From Fremontodendron californicum (Eukaryota; Streptophyta; Magnoliopsida; Malvales; Malvaceae), in NCBI GenBank assembly GCA_030761205.1, contig JAULJL010000004.1, positions 37,544,172 to 37,608,171 on the forward strand: a stretch of 64,000 nucleotides of DNA, written 5' to 3'. The notes below the pieces were generated by a model that was not told where the DNA came from, searched no databases, and saw only the letters and a list, made by a program, of their open reading frames with translations. Both the position numbers and the translations under genes were made by a program. Every line of letters begins with the position of its first letter. Position 1 is the stretch's first letter. Shown here piece after piece: positions 21,627 to 35,400 of the stretch.

Positions 21627-24600
21627 GGCAAGCTCTATTAATAGATATTTGCAATGGAAAAGTGGCAAGGTTTGGAGCAGGTCATTTTCTGCTGGGGATG
21701 ACCCGTGTAACTCTTATTCTGAGTTGGAGGTAATTTGCAAAGCTAATTTTCTGCTCCCAATTTTAGGTTATTGTAATTTTCAGAATGCAAATTATTATCT
21801 GAGGAGTTGTTAATTTACTATGCAAGGAAGGAGTTATTATGGTGTCCCTATTTAGACTTGTTAAAGATTTTTTAGATTCTGAAATCATGTTGTTACCAGG
21901 ATATTAAGCCCCAGGAAAGGAGTGGACAAGAGAAAAAGGAGCAGATGTGTCATTATAAATACCAGCTTGAACAAGAAGTAAGAGGATTCTATATGTCTCT
22001 GCATATTCCCTTTTCTTTTGCAAGTGATGAAATCGGTTTCTTTCACTAGATTTTAGTTTTCCTTTCTGTTTCTCTCCTAAAAAAAGTTGTTTGAGATTGC
22101 ATGTTAAGTTTTGTATTAAGGTCATGTGACTTTTCAGTTGTTCCATGATTGTGCCTTAAGCCACTGAACTCTTTTTTGGTCTACATTACTGCAATCTTCA
22201 TATACATAAATCTTAAGCTTATTAAAGGTTGATTCGGATTTATTTAGCAACGAAGCGAAGAAGCATTGGCATTGCAGTAGAAACTTGAGTGAGGGGGAGA
22301 AAGAGGAAACATGATTAACATGGATGTGATTAGAGAGAGCTTTGTTACTAAGACAATGCAGTTTACTCCTAGAGAGAGAGAGTAACACTTGTGCTAAGGA
22401 ATGATTATTGAAGCGCCATGATATTCAAGTTTTGAATTTTTTTTCTTAGAGGGCCAGTAACAGCCAACTCTGTGCAGGATTGATATCTCATGCTCATGCA
22501 ACATGCTACCACTTGGATAATACAGGTTAAAAAGTTGCAGCAGCAGTTGCAGGAAGAGACTTATTTGCACTTAGCTCTAGCAAGTGCTGTTGAACACTCT
22601 GGTCCACCTCCTCCTAATTCTCCCGGCAAGCTTCCAGATAAGGTCAGCCTCCCTGTCCTTGGTTTCTCTTCCATTTTCATGTTCTTTTCTCAATCTCCTA
22701 AATTTGGATTTCAGGCCCAGGAGCTTTTAGATAGCATAGCTGTTCTGGAGATTACTGTATCAAAGCTTGAGCAGGAATTTGTTTCTTTACAATGTCAGCT
22801 TTGTCAGGAAAGGAATAAGCGACGTCTTGCTGAGTACCGTCTAAAGCATTTTCCATGTCCCACAACGACACTTTTCGATAGCTCTCTGGCTTACTTAACA
22901 GAACCAGTACTGTCATCTATATCTTTAAAGTGTTATGCTGGTGATCCTGTGACTTTTAAATAGTTACAATTGATTATCATATTGAGTTTACACATTGGCT
23001 TTTCTATACCAACTTGTTCAGAATAATACATCTGTTGTACACTCCTCTAGCAAATTGTTTCTCTTATTCTGCAGAGGTAAAGGGAAAGCTGATTAACAGT
23101 CTATTTTATGTTTCAGATTGCAAGGCCTTGCAATGAAGAGGAAGCAGAAGAAAACATGGATGATACATCTCCATCAAAGGCTGCTATTGATAACAATTTT
23201 ATTGCGGAGAACCTTTGGCATCATCCCAATCAGCTATCTGAAGAAATGGTCCTGCGTATGAGAGATATTTTCATCTTCTTAGCAGATTCATCCAGGCTTT
23301 CTTCTTCAGAGTATTTGGTGTCATCTGTTTCACCTCACTGTCCCCTTGCCAATTTTTTGGCATCTTTCTCGGACTCACCCATTGCAACTTCCATAGTAAG
23401 GAGTCCCTCAGGAGATGGTGCATATGATCCATATGGAGTCTCAGGCAAAGTCGACTGGAAATGTAGTATTGGGACCTACAGCACGGCAGTTGAAGTCTCA
23501 TGGTTGTCTGTTGGGAAAAAAGAACTTGAATATGCCGCTATGGCTCTAAAAAGATTTAGGTACTATTTAACTCTTGTTTTAGACTAGTTTTATATCCTTG
23601 TTTCATTGGCTTCTAAGCACCTGCTCTAGAGTAGGGAAGTGGAATTCATGGACCTATTCTATCATAAAGCTTAAGTAGAAAGGCTTTAGGCAGTTAGCCT
23701 GACCAGTTATTGATTTTATTGTTCCTCTTTGTTTGCCTACAGATTGCTTGTTGAGCAGTTGGCCAGAGTGGATCCATCTCAAATGAGTTACAACGAAAAG
23801 CTGGCATTTTGGATTAATCTGTATAATGCTTTGATTATGCATGTAATACACTTCTATTTATTTCCAATCTATGCATTCTACTCTCTCCCTCTCTCCCACA
23901 CATACAAACAATAGATAGACACACGCTAAGCTTCGATAAGTTTGGATTCTATCATAGATGGGGGAGTCTTGGGTAGAAGAAGTGCGCACAAGGTCTCAGA
24001 CCTCAGTTTCTGACCATCCTCTTCATTTTCATGATGTCTAGATCATTAGATACAACTTCTTAGGCCTTAATTGAATTAGATATCTCTAATTTTTTCTTTC
24101 TTTCTGTTTTATCCCTATTTCTCAGGCATATTTAGCATATGGAGTTCCAAGAAATGATATCAAACTATTTTCCTTAATGCAGAGGGTTTGATGCTATAAC
24201 TTTTCCTGTTTTCCCTCCACACTTCCCCTCTCCTCCCCTTTGTATGCTGCTTTGAACAAATGCTAACAGCATGGCATGATGACATGCAGGCTGCCTACAC
24301 CGTTGGAGGACTCTCAGTGAGTGCAGCTGACATAGAATGCACTGTTCTAAAAATGAACCCTGCTACTTATCGACCGCAAATTGTATGTACAATTACTACA
24401 TTTATGCAGTTACTAGCCCCTTGTAATAGAATTTTTGATGATGCAATAGTAGCTTCCTTTATCCAAAATTTGACTGGACATGCACCATGCAATGGGATAT
24501 TATGCAAAGAGAGAGGATTGCAAATACCAGTACACAGAAGTATTGGCATCTGTGAAAGAATGGTAAATTAGCTTCGTAAAGGATGCACTATATTAACATT

Positions 24601-25621
24601 CTGGGGCTTCTTTCATCGAATTTTTAAGTTTTTCAAGATTAGTCCTACTTTCTTTTTCTTTTCTCCAAAGAGGAAATCCGATTTTTTTCCAATGCCCCGT
24701 TTTCTTTTTGTGGGGGGTAATTTCTTCTCTTTTCTGGATTGGATTCTTCCTTGACAGTATTCTATGACATATATAACTTCTAATAGTAATCATTGTTAGG
24801 CTGCGGTTCATGCACTTCAGAAATTCAAGGCTTCTGACGAGCAGCAGAAGTATACAATTGATCATCCTGAGCCTCTTCTATATTTTGCTTTAAGTTGTGG
24901 GTTGCATTCTTCGCCTGCGGTAACATCTCTATTTGCTTCTCATTCCCCATTCTAGTATTTTGAGTCTCTTCACCTATGTTACTCGGACTCGGGTGTGAGG
25001 GTCGGATACGGATATGTGTCCGACACGGGTATTTTAAAGTTTTTTAAGTTTTTGAGCCCTTGGAAGGTCATATTCTCATAGCCATGTCCGAATACGTGTT
25101 GGACACAGGTACTTCAAGAAAAATAAAGAGTCGTAACAACATAGCTCTTCACTATAAAAGCATTGGAATCCACTAATTTTGTTGAAAATTCAGTAATAAC
25201 TGATTAGTATTAATGAAATTTCTACTTGATATGATTAGCTTCTAGTTTTACTGAGTTGTCCTATTGGTCCTCATTTTGTAATCAGGTGAGGATTTTCAGG
25301 CCTGAAAATGTGAATGAGTCGCTGAAAAGGTCAATGAAAGATTACATTCAGGCATCTGTTTGTATAAGTAACGAAGGGAAACTATTGGTGCCTAAATTGT
25401 TACATTGTTTTGCCAAAGGAGTTGTCGAAGACACACTTTTACCTGATTGGATTTGTCAATTCTTATCGACACAGCAAGCTTCCATGGTTAGAGACTATTT
25501 ATCACGTAATAAGTGGAGGCTTCTTGGTGCTCGAAGCTTCTCTGTCCTACCTTTTGATTCAAGGTTTCGCTTTCTCTTCCTATTGGATGATAATCATGGG
25601 AACTCCTTTTGCTCTACATGA
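21627..25621 (+). CDS. MIP1-type leucine-zipper / DUF547 protein (5' exon unresolved)
   Basis: Exons in one consistent frame: 21627..21729, 21900..21977, 22526..22642, 22715..22906, 23117..23559, 23743..23842, 24126..24185, 24290..24382, 24800..24919 and 25286..25621, over 540 residues. The early exons form a coiled coil (KKLQQQLQEETYLHLALASA; ELLDSIAVLEITVSKLEQEF), the 'ternary complex factor MIP1 leucine-zipper' domain. The later exons are DUF547: LARVDPSQMSYNEKLAFWIN, LYNALIMHAYLAYGVPRND, AAYTVGG, and a C-terminus with GKLLVPKLLHCFAKGVVED and LPFDSRFRFLF. Members are plant-wide proteins of unknown biochemistry, related at a distance to cysteine-peptidase folds. No frame defects are seen. 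The first exon given here (ASSINRYLQWKSG) needs two bases from an upstream exon that I could not place. A 171-bp MITE lies in the last intron. Confidence 0.85.
24974..25144. mobile_element. hAT-like MITE, 171 bp, with perfect 8-bp target duplication
   Basis: CTCTTCAC occurs exactly at 24966..24973 and 25145..25152. Ends are CTATGTTACTCGGACTC and (reverse) CTATGTTGTTACGACTC. The interior carries GATATGTGTCCGACACGGG and CGAATACGTGTTGGACACAG. The element sits in the last intron of the DUF547 gene. The 8-bp duplication fits the hAT superfamily. Confidence 0.88.
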
Positions 25622-26429
25622 TAAAGACCATTAGGGAAACAGATTGTAAAAACTCATGCTTTTAACTACCAGAGCAGGCAATTCTTCAACACAACAGCTG
25701 TATCATGTTACCTATTACTTGGTCCTAGTAGAATTAGAAAGGATCGCATTGTATAGTAGTTGTTGCAGATAATGAAAATTTTCTTACATGATGAACTATA
25801 ATGTATGGCTATCCAAAGGAGAAAGGGAACTATGAAGTATTTAAGAAAATTGTTTTTCAACTTTCAGATTAATTGCTAATTTATTGACTATGTAAGGGTT
25901 TTTTTTTTTACCAATCCACCAACTCAACATGAATGTTGAGTTGACATAGCTTTGGCAACTAATTTTCTTGATAATACAGTAATAACGTCTAAATGCATAA
26001 ATGTTGTCATAAAATAAAATATAATTCTCCTTAATAACACAGAAAATTTAGATACAAAGATAGTTTTCTATTTGCAATTCTGATATAAAGAATCATTTCT
26101 GAAACAACTCTCTGTATTAATTCTATGCTACCCAGGAAAAGAATTGAAGATTACAAGAAAGGGAAATGTGATATTTATAGAAAGATAAATATAATTAATG
26201 TATTATATATATATATTTTTTTTGAATTTAGTAAAAGTAATGTATTATATGTAAAAAAGAAAAAACTTTTTTAAAATAATAATTAAATAATCCTTAACTA
26301 GTCAATTTTCAACCATCTATTTTTCTCAATTAGATAACATTAATTCATGGCTATGGTCCCATGGAATGTGCAGCAACGCTGAAAATCATTCCTCGAAAGC
26401 AGCTCAACAAAATATTAGTTATTAAACTC
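25622..26429. other. Spacer between convergent 3' ends
   Basis: AT-rich DNA between the DUF547 gene (+) and the BIG5 gene (-), presumably holding both 3'UTRs. No other feature is supported. Confidence 0.45.
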
Positions 26430-29400
26430 TCATGGTAGGAGAGCTTTCAACTGAACCCTAAAAAGATCACCAAGTGCTCCACGAACATCCATCTGAAGAA
26501 ATAAAGTTACAATTGGTTATCAACCAATTTAAAGAATGAGATGTCAATATGTGGATTATCTAGTTTAGAAACGTCAACGAACTTGTTCCACATCACTTGT
26601 TAAACACGACAAAAAAACAAACGAAAATGGCCTAATATCTACACTACATGCTGAGGGCTGAGGGTTTTTTTTACGTGTTTTACCAGATCTAGCCAAGACT
26701 AACAAAGAATCACTTCAAAATTTAGTTAACATTGCTCTAACAATACAAATTTGAAGACTCATTGCAGGGAAATACATTAATCAATTACACCAAGTCAAAC
26801 AAACTTTTTAGCAAGTGATAATGCCACAAATATAAAATGCCCAGAGCATCATAGTATTCCTTTTCGGTATGAAAGATTGGCAGTATAAATGTTTTATCAC
26901 TACATTGTAAGAGTCATATAATAAAGTAAATAAAATGAGCTAAAAAGTATATTTTATAACAAAAATAAAATCAAATGGTATGAAAATCCAAGTTGTTTGT
27001 TACCCATTTATTATTTTCCTATGTTGTTCTTTGTTGTTAGTATTGAGCTACAAGTGAGAGAGTATCATGCAATGTATAAATAATCGCTCAACTCTAGAGT
27101 TAGTTGAAGCATTTTATTCAACTTGGGCTTTTTCATTTATTGTCAATTGGTTTTGTGTTGGATGTTTAATTTTAAGAGGTGAATATGCGAAGACGAAACT
27201 GAATGCAGAATAGTGGTGATTAAGCAATACAAAAATTGTGCCAACTCTGCAGGAGCAGTGGTGATGGCAGCAAAGCAATCTTAATGAGACAGAAAATGCC
27301 TCAAAACTGAATAAAATTCTTGTATTGCATACAAACTTGCAACTAGAAATCTATTACTAGATCTATGGTACAAGCAAAGAGAAAGGAAGATTTACCTGGT
27401 CACAGCAAACAAGTTTTGTAAGCAAAGGATAGAACTCCCCGAGGTGTTTCCTGAAAATCTTATTGTTCATGAAGCACATGCCTTTAAGCACCTGCAAGAA
27501 CAAAACGAACAGAGATTCTCTATTACCACTGCAATTAATAGAACGTCACAAGAGCAAAGAATAAAGTTAAATTATGAGATAATGTGATCTTAAGGCAAAC
27601 TATCCGATCATAAAAACAACTTTATGAGATAATGTGACCACCGAAAGAATGGCAATGAGGAGATATTCACTTCAACGCACTAATAGTTCAACAGGTCTCC
27701 AGCAGAGACAGCAAGAAGAAGAAAAAAAGGCCAGGCCTGATAATATAAGTAGGGAAAGGAAAAAGAAAAGAACTGATCTGCACTGTTTTTCTCAGTAAAC
27801 ATCAATGTCCGCAATCATATGCACAATCCAGCCATTCATGATCTTGCACTAATATAATTTTAGCAAAGGCTATATTGTTTCATAGACAAGGCACAGTTGG
27901 CACATACTATTTAACTAATAAGCAACTAGACGTTCTTGCATTGACAAAAATAGTCTAAACCATATCATGTTTTACTTTAATATTTTTTTAGAAAGTGTGT
28001 AAAAAGAACTTTATACCTTAACGATGATTGGAGATCGCAACTCCAGAACTCGATGAATATCCACATTACTAGTTTCCCCTATTGTAGACTGGAGGGCAGA
28101 TGCATCCCTGAGTACCTGTTCACAGAAAGACACCAGCTTCTCTTCTGCTATTCCTTCCAATTTCGTTTCTGTATAAGAATGTTCAGCCAATCTTGAACCA
28201 TTGTTGTCTGAAGAAATATCAGTGTCCTGAGAACCAGTTGGTTCTAGATGTTGCCCGTTATTGTCATTAAATCCTGAAGTTGTTTTTTGCAAGACATCCA
28301 GATAAATGCAAGTTCCTGCTAACTCCTGGCGAAGAAGATTTAGAGGGGGCCTGCCAAGATATGAAGTTATTAGAAGCAAGCTTCTTCCACCTTAAGAGTA
28401 AACAGAACAGACAAGATGATGATAAAAACTGAAATTAGGAAAATTAGATTTTTCTTACCTTTCTGCAGGAATGTGGTGCATACGTGTTCTGAGGTTAGAA
28501 TATGAATTATATGAAGCAGCAAATTCTAACAAGGATAACAAAATGTCCATTACGGCAATCTTCTGAGGTGCTTTCAAATAATCCCAGTATTGTTTCTGCC
28601 AATTCAAACACATTTTAATTGGTAAAACAGTTACAGAAATATGCCACATGACCCAAAGTCCAAAGATGCAAACCTGAATGCTATCAATAGCACCAAGAAG
28701 TAATAATTGAGTGATGCACTTGCCCCTAACAGTTGCCATCAGTGGACTTTCCTCCTCATCTTTTGCTTCAGGCTCAACAGCCTCAGGAAGCTAGAGAAGC
28801 GTCAGATCAAATAAGAGAGGGGTAAGTAAAAAAGAATAAAGGAGAAGGCATATAGTGTCAATAACACATTACATCCATAAATGAAGATGTGGCATATCCT
28901 CTCTGCCACTTTTCCATTTGATCCTTAAATAAAAACATCGGCAGGTTTGAAATAATAAAACTAGCTTCTTGTAAGCAAATATTTGCGTAAACATAAAACA
29001 AACTGAGTGCAATAAATAATTTTCCTTTCTTTTTTATAAAGTGCAATAAATAATTAAGCAAGCATTTTAAAGGCTTATGTACACCTACACCCCAATAAAA
29101 TAATATATGATAGCAGTGGAGAGTGGAGACTGACAATCAAGAGCCAAGAACTTCTAAAGTGTCTTCTATAAGGTGAAAAAAGAGAAACCCATAAATAGAA
29201 CATCTCTTGTGATTGATCCACCAGAGATATGGGAACATCAAACACCCAAAGGAATTGCTAACCACCAAACAGCACAACCAAAGATGACTTGCTTACCTTG
29301 GGTGGCGAAGAAGGAACTGGAACCTCTGATGTACCACTCTTTGATTTTGAGGTAAGACTTCTGAGAAATAGGTTATCCATCATATTCCCCATGATTCTTT

Positions 29401-32400
29401 GACCTATTGTTTGATTTCGTTGGAGACTCCCAGCTTCAGCAGACTTCTGAGCTCTACCTGATGGTGAGGAAACACCTACAAGAACAACGACGTATACATT
29501 CGTAAGGTTTGCTAATGGACACATTTCAAATGTCTGGATTGGGCTGTTTCAACAGTAGCATAATGGTCATCCCTTCGCTCATAGTATGAAGGAAAATCAG
29601 ACATCAGAATACTATCAGAGGAGAATTAAACTTTTTTTAAAAGTTTGGCAGATTATACTGCAAACTGATTCTGATATATAAATGATATTAACTGATGACA
29701 GATACAGATTCCCAGCTGTCTAAAGTTTAAGCAATAGCAAGGGGAAAAAACTTCTCAACAGCTAACCTTCGGATCCATCTGGAATAGATTGTAACCCAGA
29801 TTCTTGATTGTGATCTTGTGAAACAGATACATTGGTATTCCTTGTGCTGCTATCAATACCAGCACTCGGGGATGCGAGTGGTGAAATCTTCCCGTTATCA
29901 GTACATTCAAACTGATAGACTTCACCACCTGTATGAACCTTTAAATCTTTTATTAACATTGAGGGGTTCGTTTGATTCTCTAGTCCCAATGCATTGAGTA
30001 GCTCAAGCGGCTGTGTTGTGTATGATGCATCTCTGGTGATAAGAATAAAGTAAAAAAAATTATACATGACTAACAAATACAAATTTTAATTGTCAAAAAT
30101 ATGAAATAATCTCAAATCTGAAGACATACGGACCTTATGCTCTTCAACAACATATCCCAGTCACTCTCACTGAACTGGTGTCCTCCAACCTCTATGAGAT
30201 GCACCAACGCACCAAGAGAAATTGAAACCACCATCTGATCTGTCTTTTTAGCACAGTCCAACAGCAAACTCAAGAGGGGTGGCAGCATAAAGCACACCTC
30301 CTGTAGAAGAAAAAAAAGACAAGAAAGTTCAAGCTACCAATAATTGTCAGGAAACTTGGTCCAAACACAAGATTATATGGACCATTTAGAATTTAGATGA
30401 TACTTGGTTTCCTGTCACAATCTAAACGGCACCCCTCCATTTTAAATCATGAGAATAATACAGTTGAGAGGACTATTAACTTGCCTACCTTGTAAAAAGT
30501 GTTGAAAAGGTTGCACAGCAACTGGAGTGAGTGAATGCTGCTTTCACGAAGCCACTCGTCTCCAGAGGAAATTAAGCTCTCCTTTCCAGCATGTCTCACG
30601 TGATCAAATATGGGAAACAAGACACGATGGAAAACGCTCTCCCAAAATGGTGTTGAGAACTTCCTACCTCTTTCATTCAGCAAATCAAATAAAACTTCAA
30701 GCGCACAACTCCTAACCTCTGGTCTTGAATCTGATGTCAGATCAGACAAACCAGCCAGCATTGGGAACCAATAATGCTCGGTTACATCAAACGCTGTGTC
30801 AGTATCATCATCAATTGGCTTCAGAGCCCCACCAGGTATACGTCCCTGTAATTGGAAAATATGTTGAAGCATTTAAGCAAAGATGTACATTACAAAGAAA
30901 AGAATGCAGCAGAAGTTAAGCAAATTCGCAAACATTGTTTGAAATAATCAATGAGAGCAAACAGTTAACATAAACTTATTTTTTTCCCTGAGAAGAGAAA
31001 AAAGAGTTCATATAAACCTTCACTGTATTAAGCAAAAACTACACCATAGTTATCATAACAAAGACAACAAACAGAGTCTTCTTGGTAGAAGGGCTGGTGA
31101 CCATGACCATTTTTAGATGAACTCCAAGAAAGGCTTTGAAGCAATGGCATTGGCCACTTGGATATTGAAGAGTTGAATCTGCAGCACCTTCATTTGTTCA
31201 GATGCTGTTCCACTGTTGGTGGTTGGTGGTGGCTGGCTGTTATCTTTGCTTTTAGGCTCCAGATTCAGGAATTCTCCAACAGCTGTGAGGAGCAGCTGAT
31301 ATTTTGGGTCTATTATTTTCTACTGTTTTGAGAAAAAAATATTTCATTTCTGTGAAGTATTCAAATTTTATTTTTGTCAAGAGCTACTTTCTGAAGCAGA
31401 ACAATATGTTCTTTCGGCATATTAAGCCAGGAAACTACTATTAATTGCTGTTACTTATTGCTCAATGCCTAGGTTTTATAGTAGGATCTATTTGCATCAG
31501 CTGGGAGAATCACCAGCCCATTCACCAGAGCTAATTGAAAATTTAGGATGAGAATCTTCAAAGAACATGGTTAAATCTAATGAAATTCTTCTGACCACGT
31601 GAAAACCATAATATGCAAGATTTTAACGCCACTATAACATAAGATTAAATTTTATTTTAGAATATGTAACAACCCAACCACAGGCTCAACCCAGACCCGA
31701 ACCTGGTTACTTTCTGCAAGTATCTACTTACATGGATAAATGTGGCAAAAGTTGACCAAACCAGAAAAACTTGGTCAATCAACCCAACCTGAATTAACTA
31801 AAAAGTTCGAAAACCCAAAGCCAAAACAGCCAGAAGCTGACCTATCTGACTCTTTGCCCAATTGTCACCCTTCTGAAACAAACTTTATGTAATAGTAGAA
31901 TGGATATAAATGCAGACTATCAATTCGAGATGTTTGCCAATGTGTTAGTAAAGAAAAAGGTATTTGCTAGAAGAGGGCAAATAAAACGATGAAAGATATT
32001 TTTTGTTTTTAGAGAGAGAGAGAGAGAGAGAACAATATGCTCGATTAAAAAAATCAAGCTTAAGGATGGAAAACAAACCTCTGCTAGACGATCTTCACAT
32101 ATACGCAGAAGGGCAACAGCCTTCAAACTTATGCGGTGGGAAGTTTTATTGTTGGCAAACCTAATAAGACAGTTGACACAGTCCATGAAACAATCTCCAA
32201 CAACTTGATCAAAGTGTTCCAGTATAACTGCAAAGAACTTGATGTTAGATTAATTGGAAAAAGAAGAGAAGCATCAGTCTGGAAGAAGAAAAATGGCAGT
32301 TTCTTACCCTGTTCCACGTTCTCAAATGCACTTTCAATAATTGATTCCAAATCATCATCTGCGGCAGCAGTGAAAATCATAAAAACACTTCGCCATCCAG

Positions 32401-35400
32401 ACTTTATGCTTCCAACCTTTGACTTTATCATCTGCAATAACATCATTATCAATCAAGGTGTCACACAAGTGCGCAATGGAATAAGAAAAAACTGACAGCT
32501 AAAGGTTTAAAATTAAAAATGTATTAACTTCAAAATATATGTATATAAAAGAGGAGGGAAAAACATCCGCAAGCGAGAGGGCTAGATGTTCAGGAAATCC
32601 GTGCAAGTACACATACTTGAACAATGCAGTCCACAATAAGGCTCCTTATGGTTGCACTTCGACTATTCCGCATGAGAACAACAAAAGGTTTAAGAATATC
32701 ATTTTGGAAAGTAAAATTGGTCAGTTCAGCACGCTCCAAATACTTCATACCAAGCTGCCTCAAAGAATCTATCGCATACATAGCAATTTTCTCATCAGCA
32801 TGGCTGCCAGCAGAAATAAAATGATGTGCGAGGACAGTCCATATTCTAGCCCAGACCTGATAGACATATTATTAAAACTTTTAAAATGTAAACCAGTATG
32901 TACTTTGGCAGGAAAAAACAAATGATTTTCAATCTATAAATCAATTTATAAACTATAGTTAGATCCCACTAAATCAAAATAACAGCTCATGTGTGATCAA
33001 ATTACACATCTGAAACTAATTAATTTCTAAAAATGCTCGTGTGGTAAAAAGAAAGCCAAATTAATATAAAAGGTTCTATTCTTGTAAATTAGAGTAACTT
33101 TACGTGTAATGTTGATTCACTGACATTATTTAAATTTTTTTCAGAATATTCTCCACAATTTATCAAGAGGCATGGCACAAATATATCATGCAATATATGA
33201 ACCTTTTTTCTTAAAAAAACCAGAACTATCAAGAAAGGAATGAAAAGCATTTTGAACTAAGAAAAATTAACTGAAATTCAAAGATGGTCAGAGCATTTTA
33301 AATAGTCCTCTCTCTAGTATTCCTACATGCTTCTCCTCAATATTCCATATGCCCATTGAAGTGACGCAGATCCTAATCTACATAATAAGGTTCAGAATAT
33401 GACTAGCCATAAAATCTTGATAAGTAATTATAAACATGAACAAGAGGGTATTGTGGAGGTCAGTCAGTTTAAAGGAAGTACCATACGAATACGAGCAATA
33501 TTGTAATAACTGATCTCAACAAGCTTTTGCAAGCTGAAAACACGAGCTGGAGTTTGTTTTAGTTCTTCTGCAGATACACCACAGAGAGCAGTGAAGAATT
33601 CCACAACAGAATCACTAGCCAATTTTTCACTATTCACAAAAACCTGTTCAGCAGGTTTCCCAGCCAGTTCTTTCAGTGACTGCACAACAGCATCCTTGGA
33701 GATCTGATTTGATCCATGCATGACAGTTGCAGCAATAGCAGGAGTTGACGTAATAAATTCAAGCCGAGAAACACATTCAAGAACAGCATTCCACGTGTCT
33801 TGAAGAGAGTATGGTTCTAAGTCACATAAACCCAATAGAGTCCGCAATGCTTCCACATTTTTACTACGCATTTCCTTTGGGGCATGCAAGAAAGTAAACC
33901 TAACATCCAAAATTCACAGACCAAGCATTACAGCTAAGCTATTTCCCTAGGGATTTAATGATTGACACATGGACTGCCCAATTAAATAAATGTAATAATG
34001 ATTGATGCAAGGGCTGCCCAATATAAGAAGCGGTATTCTTAAAAAAATAGAGAAATCAGACAAGGTAAGAAGAACAGAATAATTACAATGACAAAGCAAT
34101 GGTTACAAAGTGAGATGGGGCTACAGCTTTACCTGACCAGAGATGTTAAAAAGGCATAGCGCATCGTATCCATTCCAAGGGCATATGTAATATGTATCCC
34201 AGCTCTAAATCCTTCCATACAAAGAACAACCCTTGGCTTAATTTCACCTTCCTCCATTGTAACAGAGAAGGTCGCCAGCAATGGCCATCCTACAGCTTCA
34301 ACCATGGGCCTTACAAGTTCAATCTCTTGTGCAGTAAAAAAAACTCCTCTTTTTGCTCCTTGGTTCCGAATAATAGCCTGTGTCTGATTAATTATTGCTT
34401 CACTTTCGGACTTAGCATCACTTGCTGACTTTGTTTTAGGAAGAGCCAGATTAAGGATACTAACAAGGCGGCTTCTCTCTTCACTCTCTGGCTTTTGCCT
34501 GCTACCTTTCCCAATGCCAGCTGCATCATCTTTCATTTTTATCTCTTCTTTAACAATAGAATCATAGATCTCTTCCAGAAGTTCGGTAGGGGCACACTCT
34601 TCAGGGTCATTCGTGGCATTCATTCGTATAAAATCTGACTTTGACATTTTAGGCCAGACCATGGGGTTATGGGCATCAGTATTCAGCATTATAACGGCAT
34701 ATGCAAGAACATATGCAGTGTCTGCATTCTTGAAAAGACCTGGATTATCAGCACAATACCTGCCAAACACAAAATGAGACAACTAATCACCACCTAGTGA
34801 TGCAAAGCGGCATGTAGTCTACATAATAAGTGGACACCAAGAATGGTATTAAAAAAACACTCACCATAAAACATAGTAAAATGGTTCATTGAAGAGTAAT
34901 CATTATATGCCAAGCGCATTCGACTCTTATTTACATTGGCTACACAGCCTTGTTATGGAAGAATCTCAAAAGTATTTAAAGAAAAGGTTTGGCATGATGT
35001 AGCAGAGATTTGAGGATGGGGGTTGTACAACTTTTAATCTAAGCCAATAAAACAAACAACAAATGGATGTTTATACGAGAACAGTGTTTTCAAGACAATA
35101 GAATTTATTCATCCAATGATAATTCCCTTTTCTAACAGAAACAAAAAAAAAAAAACTTATCAGCTGATTTTTTGGCATAAAACCTAACTATAATGGCTAT
35201 TGGCTAAGAAGAACCCCCACCTAAATTAAAGCATGTTTAAATCTGTTTCCTTGATTGAATTAATCTGTGCTCATGTATACGTTTTAGGCACAAAAGACAG
35301 TTTCATGCACGCGGCATAGATACCCCCATACCTTTCTGCAAACTTTTCCATGATTCGATCTATCTTTTGAGCCTCCCCAGGAAGACGAAATCCTTTAAGA

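Noticed and set aside
28858..29136. Minus-strand frame with DQMEKWQRGYATSSFMDVM as a possible extra BIG5 exon
   Set aside because: BIG5 homologues go straight from the SSPPK exon (29475..29297) to the LPEAVEPE exon (28790..28674), phases match without it, and its flanks lack a good donor.
32136..32925. Plus-strand frames of 119 and 128 codons inside BIG5
   Set aside because: They are antisense shadows of BIG5 exons 22-24, whose minus-strand frame is conserved.
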